A stretch of 64,000 nt of DNA from Thelonectria olida. Taxonomy: Eukaryota > Ascomycota > Sordariomycetes > Hypocreales > Nectriaceae. Under the pieces are notes generated by a model. That model had not been told where the DNA came from. It worked only from the letters and a program-made list of their open reading frames with translations, and did not search any database. Both the position numbers and the translations under genes were made by a program. The stretch covers positions 52,178 to 116,177 of the forward strand of contig JAGPYM010000067.1 in the NCBI GenBank assembly GCA_020736575.1, in the 5' to 3' direction. Below, one piece after another: positions 10,905-22,044 of the stretch. Position 1 is the first letter of the stretch. Each line of letters starts with the position of its first letter.

Positions 10905-11290
10905 GTAAAGCTGATAAACGGTTTAATGTGTTAAAGGCTTCTGTTACTAATGCCTTAAAGCGGCTGACTTCTCTAGATGCGCCTAGAGGCAGAGGGCGGC
11001 CTCGAATGCTTACAGATAATAAAAAAGAAGCTAATATAGCTTTTATTATATAGCTTGAACGCACCAGCTTGCTAGTATTAAAAGTTTAGGTTATTAATAC
11101 TGCTAATATGCTGCGAAGGCGCTGGGACCCCAATATGAAAGAAATTTTAAAAACATAGTATTTTAGTTTATAAGAGATTATTTAAAGGTTTAAAAGACAT
11201 GGATGCAGCCTATTAAGGCATTATAATATGGCTTTAAAGAGTTAAATATTAAGAAAATATATTAGTTTTTTAAGAAACTTACTTTAATAT
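10905..11290 (+). pseudogene. RIP-like degraded transposase relic
   Basis: One frame from about 10985 reads GRPRMLTDNKKEANIAFII, then stop, then LERTSLL..., later VINTANMLRRRWDPNMKEI, and after more stops a short RFKRH segment. TAG/TAA codons interrupt it where TGG, CAG/CAA or CGA would be expected. The helix-turn-helix-like layout suggests the N-terminal DNA-binding part of a pogo/Fot-type DDE transposase, but the match is by eye and the superfamily is uncertain. Confidence 0.4.
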
Positions 11291-11509
11291 AATTAGTATA
11301 ATTATCTAGTAATTAATAAACTTAAATAGATAGAAATTAAAAAGAGTATTAGTATAATATAAAATAAATAATAAATTTAATAAGGGAGTAATTAATAAAT
11401 TTTTATTTTTTTATTTTTTCATATTTAATATATAAGAAAATAAATAAAAATATTATTTTTAATATTATTATTTATTAAAATAAGCCTAGTACTAGTATAT
11501 AATAAAGCT

Positions 11510-11665
11510 TAATATAAATAAAACCTAGTTTTATATTTATTATCATAAGCATTTTTATAAGATTTATAGTTAGTTTTTAAATAAAAGTTCTTATTAAATG
11601 AACCTTATTTAAAAAACCTTATTTTAAGCTTATAATATAAAAGTATTACTTTTTTAAATATATTT
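11510..11665 (-). repeat. dispersed ~170-bp AT-rich repeat, reverse copy
   Basis: Reads CCTAGTTTTATATTTATTAT, then AAATAAAAGTTCTTATT, then CCTTATTTTAAGCTT. This is the reverse complement of the copy ending near 12.83 kb. Confidence 0.55.
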
Positions 11666-12649
11666 ATTAAATTAAAAGTTTAAAAAGTATTTTAAATAGT
11701 TATCAGTTTTTAATATTTTTATATTAGCTAATATAAATGTATTATTAAAAGTAATATAAAAGATTAATTTAGTTTTTTTAAACTATTATATTTTAATTAA
11801 AAAATTAAATTTTTAAGAAGATAATTTTAAATTTTTAATAGAAAAGTTAATTAATTTTATTACTTTTTAAATTAAATAAAAAATAGTAAGCTTTATTAAA
11901 ATAACTAATTATTTTTAAAAAGAATATAAAAGTATAATTTAATATTATACGGCATTGGCCTTAAAATTTACAATTATATACTTTATAATTAGTAATTCTT
12001 ATTATTATATAAACTTTTTAATATATTTTACTATTTAATTGCTTTATTTTATTTTATTAGTTTAAATACTTTTAAACTTATTTTAACCTTTTTTAAACTT
12101 TTCTTTTTTATTTAACCTTTTTAGCCCCCTACTTTTTTAACCCTTATATTTATTTAATTTACTTTTTATTTTTAGATTTTTCTTTATAGCCTTTTAAGTA
12201 ATTATTTGAATTATTACTATTATATATAATAGCTTTTAAAGTTATAATTTTAAGTTATACCCTTATACTTTTTTAGAAAATAATTAATTCTTTTAATTAA
12301 GCTTATTATTTCTTATTTAATTTAAAAAGCAATTAAATTAGCTAACTTTTTTATAAAAAGATTTATAATTATCTTTTTATATATTTAGTTTTTTAATTAA
12401 AATATAATAGCTTAAAAGAATTAAGTTAACTTTTATATTACTTTTAATAGTATATTTATATTAGCTAATATTAAAATATTAAAAAGCTATAACTATTTAA
12501 AATGCTTTTTAAGCTTTTTAATTATATAAATATATTTAAGGAAATTTATATAATTTAATAAATATTAAGCTATTATATTAATATTATCTTTTTAAATTAT
12601 AGTTTATTTAATTAGTAGGAAGTTAGTTATATTAAATTATATATTATAT

Positions 12650-12835
12650 AATTAGTTAAAATATATAAATTAAAGTTTATAAGAGTAGTACTTTTATATT
12701 AAAAGCTTAAAATAAAGTTTTTTAAATAAGGTTTATTTAATAAGAGTTTTTATTTAAAAGCTAATTATAAATTTTATAAAAAAGCTTATAATAATAAATA
12801 TAAGGCTAGGTTTTATATATATTAACTTTTATTAT
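12650..12835 (+). repeat. dispersed ~170-bp AT-rich repeat, forward copy
   Basis: Reads AAAAGCTTAAAATAA, then AATAAGGTTTATTTAATAAG, then ATAAATATAAGGCTAGG. With the reverse copy near 11.5 kb it brackets about 1 kb of AT-rich DNA, so the pair could be the long terminal inverted repeats of a decayed element. Confidence 0.55.
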
Positions 12836-13129
12836 ATATTAGTATTAGGCTTATTTTAATAACTAATAATTTAAAATTATAATTTTAAAAGCTATTATAT
12901 ATAATAGTAATAATTTTAATAGTTATTTAAATAAATAGAAAAATTTTATATATAAAAAGTAAGTTAAATAAATAAGTAAATATAAGAGTTAAAAGGTAGG
13001 GGGGGGGCTAAAAGAGTTAAATATAAAAAGAATATAAAAATAAATTAAATAAATTAAAAAGTAATTAAATTAATAGAAATAAATAAAATACTTAAATAGA
13101 AAAATATATAAAAAAGTTAATTTTACTTT

Positions 13130-13560
13130 AGGGTATAATTTTATATATTTCTACTTATAATTAAGCTAAACTTTTTAAATTAAAAACTTAAGTTAAAAAT
13201 AAAAACAAACTATAGTTAGTTTAATTTTAATAGCTAGTAGCTAGTTAAAAGCAAGTTATTTTTATAATACTTTTAAGTTATACATAAAAGGGCTTTCTAA
13301 TTGGCTTATATTATATTAATATATAAATAATTAAATATAATTAGTAAATTTTCTAATATTATAAAAGTTGAAAGCTAGTTTTAAAAGTTAAAATATATTA
13401 TATTAACTATTAATTAGTTAATTATAAAGCTATATGTTATAACTAATTACTTATAAAAGCATTTAATTTTATATATATTTAAAAGGCTAAAAGTTTTTAT
13501 TATATAAATAATATGAAATAAAGCTAGTTATAAAAAATATAAAATATTATAAATAATAAA
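13130..13560 (+). repeat. SINE-like repeat, copy A (heavily mutated)
   Basis: Aligns by eye along its length with copy C (22045-22900), differing mainly by C-to-T and G-to-A. The box-B-like GGTTCAATTCC of copy C is AGTTTAATTTT here. The shared word AAAAGGGCTT and the tail AAAAAATATAAAATATTA confirm homology. It has an empty site where copy C carries a 403-bp insertion. Confidence 0.65.
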
Positions 13561-14569
13561 ATATAAGTTATAATACTTTTTACAAGTTATAAAATACTTT
13601 TAATTAAAAAATTCTAATTTTTAAAAAATAATTACTATTATTAAACTATTTAACTTTTAAAAATAAATAATAAATAAAAAAGCTAACTAAGAATATTAAT
13701 AGCTTTTAAAATAGAAGTTTAATTATATATTTTAAAATAGTTTTTAATAATTACTTACTTTTTAATTAAATTAATTAAAAGCTTATTTTTTTTTAACTTT
13801 TTATAAGTTTTATTATATTTATATTTTAATCATTTTTAATAATATAATTTAAATTTTTAAATTATTATTTTAATTAAACTAAAATATAAAAATAAAAAGC
13901 TAAACTATATTTAGCTATTTTTAAAATTAAAAGGTTTAAAGTTTTAAATACTAATTTAAAAAGTTAATTATTTAGTTTTTTATTAATTAATTAGAGTTTT
14001 TTTAATTTTAAAAAAGCTATAAAACTAATTATTAAATTTAAATATTTAATAGTATTTATATTAAAATTTTACTAATAAAATTATTTTTTTATATAATAAT
14101 AAATTATTTTTTTAGCTTTAATTATAATTAATTAAGTTATATAATTATTAAAATTATTTTATAATATTATTTTTAAAATTATTATATAATATTATTTTAA
14201 AATTATTATATAATTTAATTACTTTTTAATAAAATAATTTCCTATTTTAAACTCTTTTAATAGTAATTTATAAAATAAACTTATTATAAAAAAGTATAAT
14301 AATTAAATATAATAAAAGTTTTAAAAATATAATTAATTAAATTTAATTAATTTATTAGCTAGTTAGCCAGATTAAAATATATTAAAAAAAGGTTTAAATT
14401 ATAATAAGTTTATTAAAGTTACAAGTTATAACTTAAAACGGAAAGATAAAACGCTAGCCCTAAAGTAAAAGAGGCAGTTAGTTAAGGGGCAGTTAGTTAA
14501 CTTGTAGTTAATATTAGATCCCAGAACAACAACTAATAGAGATAATAAGTAGGAACACACAGGTGGTTA

Positions 14570-15060
14570 AACTACCCCAAATGGCCGCGGCATTTACAGG
14601 ATATTAATAAGGAAATCTTATGGACATTAATAGAACCGATCCCCGATGACGAGCATGTATTACAGCAGATATGAGTCATCTTCAAGCGCGTCTTGGACCG
14701 AGCATATACAGCAGCCGTCGATTACGGCTCAGGGACGGCCGACTTATTCAAGGTTGAGCAAAAGGAGATATACATCAAGCCAGATATGCCGGTCAACGGC
14801 AAGCTAGAGGAGGGGGCATAGTGCAAGTACAAGGAGAAATGGCGAGTAATATTGTACATTCGAGGCGCGTCCAGTCATGGGAGGAAGATTAACGGCCGCC
14901 GTTACGGATGACATTCAAGCAGGCCGATATGTGGCATATGTTTAGCGAGGGTGTAGAGAAGGTCACCACCGGGTCAGACACTACCCCCACCCTCTATGAA
15001 ATCCGGTCCATCTCTTCCGAAGTCCCTCGTACGAGTTCTCTAAAAATAGAGAGTCATATA
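14570..15060 (+). pseudogene. degraded coding remnant of unknown mobile element or gene
   Basis: GC rises here. One frame is open for long stretches (WPRHLQDINKEILWTLIEP; later VDYGSGTADLFKVEQKEIYI; KYKEKWRVILYIRGASS) but is broken by TGA and TAG. Two of the stops fall where Trp codons look plausible (QQI*VIF, EGA*CKY). I do not recognise the domain. It looks like a once-coding segment caught at the edge of the decayed block. Confidence 0.35.
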
Positions 15061-15178
15061 AGAACAAAGCACTAATAACAAAGTTAGCATTCTAGTTAAA
15101 CCTCGAGTGGGATTTCTCCCCTGAGATTCCCTCTAAAATTTGAATTATGGAGCAGCTATAAATGACAGCTTACGGTAG

Positions 15179-15260
15179 AGTTGCGAGGTTCCATGTGCGA
15201 GATGAAACATGGCTAAGAAAAAAAAAAGATTTCAAGTCTCGCACAGTGAACCTCGCAACT
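15179..15260. repeat. inverted repeat / hairpin, 24-bp arms
   Basis: The left arm 15179-15202 (AGTTGCGAGGTTC..TGTGCGAGA) and right arm 15237-15260 are reverse complements with two mismatches, separated by 34 bp containing a 10-base A run. This could be a miniature inverted-repeat element or a strong hairpin. Confidence 0.7.
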
Positions 15261-16456
15261 GCCTGCTTGGAGCAGACTGTGAGTATTAAGTATAAGGTTG
15301 CTTAGCCGCTTCGTCCGAGCGGCGGAGATATCCAGCCTGAGAACCAAAATAACTTGGTGATAATAGCATGTACTGAAGAGCTAACCAGGAAATGTTCTAA
15401 CAACCTTACCTTCTGCTTGGGAGGGAAGGCTGCATCAGACGATCAAAACTGGGCGTCGTGACAAAAGATGACCGAAACCTTACCAGGCCACTACGTAAAC
15501 TGCACTAGAGGCTTCTTGCGAGGACACACTGACATAGCGGTGTCACTGCCCCGCCTGCGCATCCCGCTGACAGAACAGGCTCAAATGTGAGCGCCTTCGA
15601 GCAGATGCCATGCTAGATGGCATTTTGTTTACCTTCACAGAGGAAACGGTATTTGAGGGAGGCTAATCTCGCGTAACGACGAGGCACCTCTGTTCCCGCA
15701 TTTCTACGGAGATTGTATGGACTAGACTTTCACTAGCTTAGCACGTCCTGCGCCTCTCTTAGGAAACGCTAACGACCCGACGTCCGCTAGAGGAAAAATA
15801 CACATACATACATACATACACAGAACCTCGTGCCATCAAAGGCAGGCACCGCTTCAGCAGCCGAGACAGGAAACTGAACACTTAGATGAAATTGGCATCA
15901 AGTCGACTTGGTACTAATCCCCACAAGGACCAGTAGAAATTGGTGTCTGGTTGTAAAGCGCGGACCGGCCCTCCCAACCCGTGCCAAAGTGTTGTTGACG
16001 CCTCGGCTCTAGAAGACATTGAAGTCCTTGTTCAGCTTATTATTCTCAGAATGGGTTTGATATGCTATGTCTCATGGTCGCTGCTCAGCTGCACAGCATC
16101 CAAGCACCCGAGACAATTTCGGGCAGTCGATCGTCTGCATTGTTGCCAAATCGCGAATGTACACAATGGGTCTGAAATTTCAGGCCAGATTGGAAGAAAA
16201 GCTAGTCGTGAAACTTCCCGCAGCCACTGCAGGTAGATGCACAGCCACAGGGACATGGCCTAGCATGTGTAATGCAAAGTATACACAGTCTGCTTCCCTC
16301 GAATGTACTACACAGTGCAGCACATACTGTAGGGCAAACATTACGCGGCATGCGGCTTTCTGTCTGACGTGAAAATCCTTTAAATGCTGATATCTCTCAC
16401 TTCCAGAAAATGAAGGCAATTTGCGATTTCAAAATCATCCCCTACCACACTACACC
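15261..16456. other. gene-free flank upstream of the isolated membrane-protein gene
   Basis: Balanced base composition with no supported exon. A short (ACAT)n microsatellite lies near 15797-15821. The final few hundred bases probably hold the promoter and 5' UTR of the next gene. Confidence 0.45.
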
Positions 16457-18460
16457 ATGGAGATGGTATCACTAACGCCATATGCCTCACCCTCGAGGCC
16501 CGCGTTACTTGACGGGGGGCAGTCGACGCTCCGGACACTACTTCGGGATATCTACCAGCAATTGAAAGAGACTCCTCGGGCGATATGGAATGACCTGCGA
16601 GCCACCGGATGGCGAGGCGCGGGCTTTATTCTCATCGGTCTTTGCTGGACATTAGGGCTTATAACAGCAATCGGCTTTCTTACCATACAAAGCAGCTGGT
16701 CATACACCAACTACGTCGATCCATGTGGGCTAGGCGGCGAATTTAGCCCCTTTGCGGATTCATACAACTGGTGGGCACCGCGAGGATTTTTCCAGATTAC
16801 CTTGCGCACCCCCGAGGTTAGCTTTGCGGCCGCCAAAGCCATTGATATCACGTGGGACGTCGTAAGTCATAGTCATCAATCTCGCTACTACCTAAGCTTA
16901 CATTTTGTTGAGGTAATCGGTCGCGGCGGACAAGCTGTCCTTGCCTGGGTTTCATGGCGGGTCTTCGCAGACTCTGTTACAGTTTCCATTGCAACTAAGC
17001 CAGCTACCTATACGTCTTTCTTTCTCGTGTTTCTCCAGAAGGAACCTTCGCTCGTTTCGGTCTATCGCATATCAAGGGACTTTATCTTCGTGCGTGGTCT
17101 TTGCTCTACAATTGCGACATATTTTATGGTCGCAACAATGGCGTTCATTCTCGGATTCCCCACATTCGCCAGTTCAATGACGGGGTACACTACAGCCGAT
17201 AAGGCGTACTTGGAATTGCGGGATGGAAAGATGTACCAGTTGTCGAACGCAACGCCAGTTGCGTACCTAATCCGCGACGGAGACAGGATTAATAAGACAG
17301 TTAATCTTATGGTCCCCTTCAACGAGGGTAAGCGATGCAAGTCACTATGAGAATAACCTCCCATTACTTATGGAATATTCAGAGTCCGGTTTCCCCATCG
17401 AGCATAATTCATATGTGCCTAAAGATAGGTGCAACATTCGTCGCGACTATGACGATGAAGCCTGCTACCTGCAGAGTAACGTCTCTCAATGTAAGTCTCC
17501 TCCAGATGCATAATATGCCTGTATGAGGTCGTTCTAGGATCACTCAAGTTAGGCATCACCGTTCATGCAGATGTGTCAAAGTATGGTTTTTTTGGCAACG
17601 CAAAGAAAGAAACAGAATGGAACGGCACCATTATACCATCCCCAGCGCTCGATGTTGAAGCGTACAATTTACCCCCCGGAGGAGACCAATTATTTGGGTA
17701 TAATTGGAGTGACCACACTGGCCAATATCCTTTTCGAAACAAGGAAAATGCAACATACTATATATCTGGAGAGATATACACTATTAACTACATTATGAAA
17801 AATGCCAGCTGCCAGCCAATCCGCAAGGTACGTATAGATATTCAAGGAGCACTTCCTAGAATGAAGGCACTAACAGAGTGGACTTTAAAGAAATTCCAGT
17901 GGGGCTTCTCATTTATTCAAGTCACGCTTATGGCGATTTTCCTTGTTATATGGACGGCTGGGATATATGTAATGTGGTTAAAGGCCCACCTGACTCTCCG
18001 TCTGAATGGGCATCCGGGGACCGCACAGGGCTGGAAATGCCTCCTTCAACTCGCGGAGGTTATGGAGAAACAGCTCAAGGGTGCAGGCATCGACAGTAAA
18101 GCGCTTTCGGATCCCGAGCTCAAAGACCAGATTCGAAAACTCCTAGAGAGCGGTTCAGTTTCGTCTGCCATTGAGTTCTCTAAAGGCAATTATAGTTTTC
18201 GACGCGGCTTCTGCTGTTGGCTGAAACGAGAGCGGTGGTGGGTTCTTAGCCTCTTTGTTTTCATTGGGCTTTTAACTGCCATACCTTTTATTACTAACAC
18301 TTGGCTGGGTTTCTTGATTATGCCTGTCGGGATATTATTTTCGATTTCTTTCGGGAGGGCAGCGAAAAGCATGATGTTTCTGTTACTCTGTTTTTTAATA
18401 CTCTACTTAGTAGTAGTAGTGCCCCTATTTTCAAGTTGGGGCACAACTACAACTAAGTAG
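16457..18460 (+). CDS. polytopic membrane protein of unknown function, ~611-616 aa
   Basis: Exons 16457-16861, 16913-17327, 17383-17490 (or -17475) and 17538-18460. The first ATG is at 16457. Membrane helices are evident in GFILIGLCWTLGLITAIGFL, YFMVATMAFILGFP, VTLMAIFLVIWTAGIYVMW and paired C-terminal segments ending LILYLVVVVPLF. The segment AIDITWDVVIGRGGQA, seen after removing intron 1, recalls a conserved but uncharacterised fungal membrane family. A Cys-rich, N-glycosylatable loop lies between the two halves. The strongest donor for intron 3 (GTAAGT at 17491) would make a TGA across the junction; the weaker GTAACG donor at 17476 avoids it. Bases 17828-17878 could be a further in-frame 51-nt intron. 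The gene lies alone between two RIP-like blocks. Confidence 0.7.
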
Positions 18461-18880
18461 AGCAGTCCGTCTGCGGTTTGGAACACGGACCGGCAGTGCT
18501 GCTGTTGGTCCCTGGGCTGCTACGCGGGCGCGACCCCGACTTGTCGCGGAATCGGCCGCCGGGTCGTCGTCGAGCGTGTGCGCGATGCTCTGGATGAACT
18601 GCAGCTGCAGCTGGATGCGCGCCCATGAGTCCTCTACCTTGACCACGCGCTCCTTAATCTTGGCCTTAGCGTGCTGGAAGTATTGTACCGTTTTAATAAG
18701 GAGGATGCCAACCCTGCGGATTGGAAGAGGTAGTTAGCTGTTACTATTACTAACCTGTTATCTGTATGCCTTGACTATGAACTGTCTGGGCTGTCTAGCT
18801 GCGGGACCGAGCCTTATTTGGAAGTTATAAGAGGGGAGCTGGGTTAGGGAGAGGGAGGGGAGCGTATTTAAACTATACTT
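18461..18880. other. downstream flank, no gene seen
   Basis: GC-rich at first, then grading into the second AT-rich block. No supported coding frame. Confidence 0.4.
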
Positions 18881-19329
18881 TAATAATAGTGCTAATACTT
18901 CTAAAATCTATTACTCTATTATAATTGTTTAGATTGCGTTTAGAAATGGAATATTTAGTAGTTTATGCTTGCTTAGAAAGTGTAGCTATTTTAAAAGGGT
19001 ATTTTTATAGCTTTTTAAAAATAAGTTTTTAATATAATATAAATATTATAAGCTCTAGCTCTATTAAATTAATATTAAGCTATAGACTTATAATTTTTAT
19101 TTAAAAGCTATTAGTAAGTTTTAACTATTAATTTTAATTATAATATATTTAAAAAAAGCTTATAAAATAGCTTTTAATTAATTATATAAAAGTGTAAGGG
19201 GCTGGACCCGAGTTCCGTGCAACTAAGGATGGCCTTAATATTAAATATCTAATACTAAGGAAAAGGAAGGGAAGGCATCCTAGCTAGGTCCCAGCAAAGG
19301 CTTAAATACCTAGCAGCTGCTTGCCTCTC

Positions 19330-19402
19330 AAGGTAGCAGGCCCTTAAGGTAGTAGCCCCTTAAGGTAGTAGCCCCTTAAGGTTGCAGTCCCTTAAGGTTA
19401 GC
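19330..19402. repeat. 16-bp tandem repeat, about four units
   Basis: Unit CCCCTTAAGGTAGTAG, each with the palindrome CCTTAAGG at its centre. The outer units are slightly diverged (GTAGCAGG, GTTGCAGT). Confidence 0.75.
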
Positions 19403-20329
19403 TGGAATAACTTAGTAAAGTTATCGCTACCTTGCAGCTATCCAGGTGGCTTATGCCTTTAGGGACGGCCGCAGCCTTCCAGGTTATAACGTTTTTATAG
19501 TAGCAGCCCGGAATAACTATTAGGCCACGCTTATAATAAAAAGATATATAAAGCTAGCTTTAAAATTTAAAATAAAAATTAAAATAATTAAATAAATTAT
19601 AATTTATATTAAAATATTTAATAATAGGTTTATAAAATAGAAAATTTTTATAATTAGTAATTTTTATTTTTATATATACTTTTTAATATATTTTACTATT
19701 TAATTGCCTTATTTTATTTTTATTAGTTTAAATACTTTTAAACTTATTTTACCCTTTTTTAAACTTTTCTTTTTTATTTAACTTTTTTAGCCCCTTTCTT
19801 TTTTAACCCTTATATTTATTTAACTTACTTTATATTTTTAAATTTTCCTTTTTTTTAAGTAACTATTTAAATTATTACTATTATATATAATAGCTCTTAA
19901 AGCTATAGCTTTAAGTTATACTTTTATATTCTTTTAAAAAATAATTAGTTATTTTAATTAAGCCTATTATTTCTTTTTTAATTTAAAAGACAATTAAATT
20001 AGCTAACTTTCCTATTAAAAAATTTAAAAATCTTTTTTTATATATTTAGCTTTTTAATTAAAATATAATAGCTTAAAAGAACTAGGTTAATTCTTTATAT
20101 TACTTTTAATAGTATATTTATATTAGCTAATATAAGAATATTAAAAAGTTATAATTATTTAAAATACTTTTTAAGCTTTTTAATTAAATAAATATATTTA
20201 AGGAAATTTATATAATTTAATAAATATTAAGCTATTATATTAATATTATCTTTTTAAATTATAATTTATTTAATTAGTAAAAAGTTAATTATATTAAATT
20301 ATATTATATAATTAGTTAAATTATATAAA

Positions 20330-20495
20330 TTAGAGTTTAAAAGAGTATTACTTTTATTTTAAAAGCTTAAAATAAGGTTTTTTAAATAAGGTTTATTTAA
20401 TAAGAATTTTTATTAAAAAGCTAATTATAAACCTTATAAAAAGGCTTATTATAATAAATATAAGGCTGGGTTTTACTTATATTAACTTTTATTAT
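20330..20495 (+). repeat. dispersed ~170-bp AT-rich repeat, forward copy
   Basis: Matches the 12650-12835 copy closely (AAAAGCTTAAAATAAGG to ATAAATATAAGGCTGGG). Confidence 0.55.
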
Positions 20496-21479
20496 ATATT
20501 AATATTAGGCTTATTTTAATAAATAGTAAAAAAAGGATTTTAATAGACTTAAATATATATTTAATTTTTATTAAAAAATATTATATTAAAAGTATAAATA
20601 AAATATATAAAAAAGTATATAAAAAATACATTTATAAAAATTTAAATATTATACTTTTAATTACTATTTAAAAGGCTTAAATAAGAAATTATAAATTATA
20701 TAATTTTAAAATAAACTTTATTATAATAATATTATAAGGTAAAAGCTTTTAATATATATATATTAGTATTTTCTCTTATTAAGTAAATTAGAATTTTTTT
20801 ATTATATTTTAAAACTCTTTTTATAAAAGTATAACAGTAAAAAAGAGCTTTAAATATATTATATAATTATATTAATAAGTTTAATTATTTAATTCTATTT
20901 AAAAAAGCAAATATCTAACTTAAAATAAAGTTTTTAAAAAAGTATAAAGTGTTTTTTAAAAGGATAGATTAATTTTAAGGATTTTTTTTATTATATAATT
21001 TAATTTTCTTATTAGATTTAAATAGCTATAATTATTAAATTAAATTATACTATTTTATTTATTAGAAGCTTACTATTTATTTTTCACTTTATATTAAAAT
21101 TATTTAAATAAAAAGTAACTAGGTTTAATTTAAAGCTTAAACTAATATAAATATTTTTAAAATATATAAAATAAAAAACTAAGCTTATATAATCTAATAA
21201 CTTAAATTTAAGCTTAAAAAAGATATAGTTAAATATTAGTATATAAGTAAAATATAAATTTTAAAACTAGTAAAAAGTACTTTTTTATATTTTTTAAATA
21301 TAATTATTATATAAGCCTTAAAGCTATTAAAGCACTTAAATTAAATATAAATAAAATAAATATTTTTAAAACTTAATAAGCTTAACTAATTTAATTAAAT
21401 AGTTTTTAATAGTTATTAATTTATATTAGCTAATATAAAAATATTTAAAAGTTATAACTTTTTAAAATTTAACTTAAAA

Positions 21480-21830
21480 TATAATAGTATATTTCTAGTT
21501 ATAATTAAACTAAATATTTTAAATTAAAAACTTAAATTAAAAATAAAAAAAACTATAATTAGTTTAATTTTAACAGCTAGCAGCTAGCTAAATATAAGCA
21601 ATTTTTATAATACTTTTAAATTATATATAAAAGGGCTTTCTAATTAGTTTATATTATATTAATATATAAATAATTAAATATAATTAATAGATTTTCTAAT
21701 ATAATAAAAGCTAAAAGCTAGTTTTAAAAGTTAAAATATATTATATTAGCTATTAATTAGTTAATTATAAGGCTGCGCGCTATAACTAATTACTTATAAG
21801 AGTAGTTAATTTTATTATTATAAAAAAAAG
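21480..21830 (+). repeat. SINE-like repeat, copy B (heavily mutated)
   Basis: Aligns with copies A and C. It keeps AACAGCTAGCAGCTAGCT where copy C has CCAGCAGCCGGCAGCC, and keeps the GCTGCGCGCTATAACTAATT segment. Same orientation as copy C, which starts about 220 bp downstream. Confidence 0.65.
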
Positions 21831-21849
21831 CTAATAATTTAAGTATATA

Positions 21850-22020
21850 ATAGAGGTTAATATAAGCTAAACCCTAGCTTTATATTTATTATAATAAGCT
21901 TTTTAATAGGGCTTATAATTAGTCTTAAAATAAAAGTCTCTATTGAATATACTTACTTAAGGAACCTTATTTTAAGCCTTTAATATAAAAGCACCTCTCT
22001 ATCCAACCCTAGTCTATACA
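21850..22020 (-). repeat. dispersed ~170-bp AT-rich repeat, reverse copy (least mutated)
   Basis: Reverse complement of the forward copies. It keeps more G/C (CCTAGCTTTATATTTATTAT, GGAACCTTATTTTAAGCC) and lies between SINE-like copies B and C. Confidence 0.55.
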
Positions 22021-22044
22021 ATTTAACTAATAATATAATATATA

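Larger units (their letters stand above)
10980..14440. repeat. AT-rich block 1, RIP-like decayed repeats
   Basis: Nearly pure A/T with dense TTAA, TATA and TAATA words and stop codons in every frame. It shares long stretches with AT-rich block 2 (for example around 12.1-12.8 kb against 19.7-20.5 kb), so both hold copies of the same families. Cytosines are rare, and those present often match conserved positions in less-decayed copies. No gene is supported. Confidence 0.8.
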
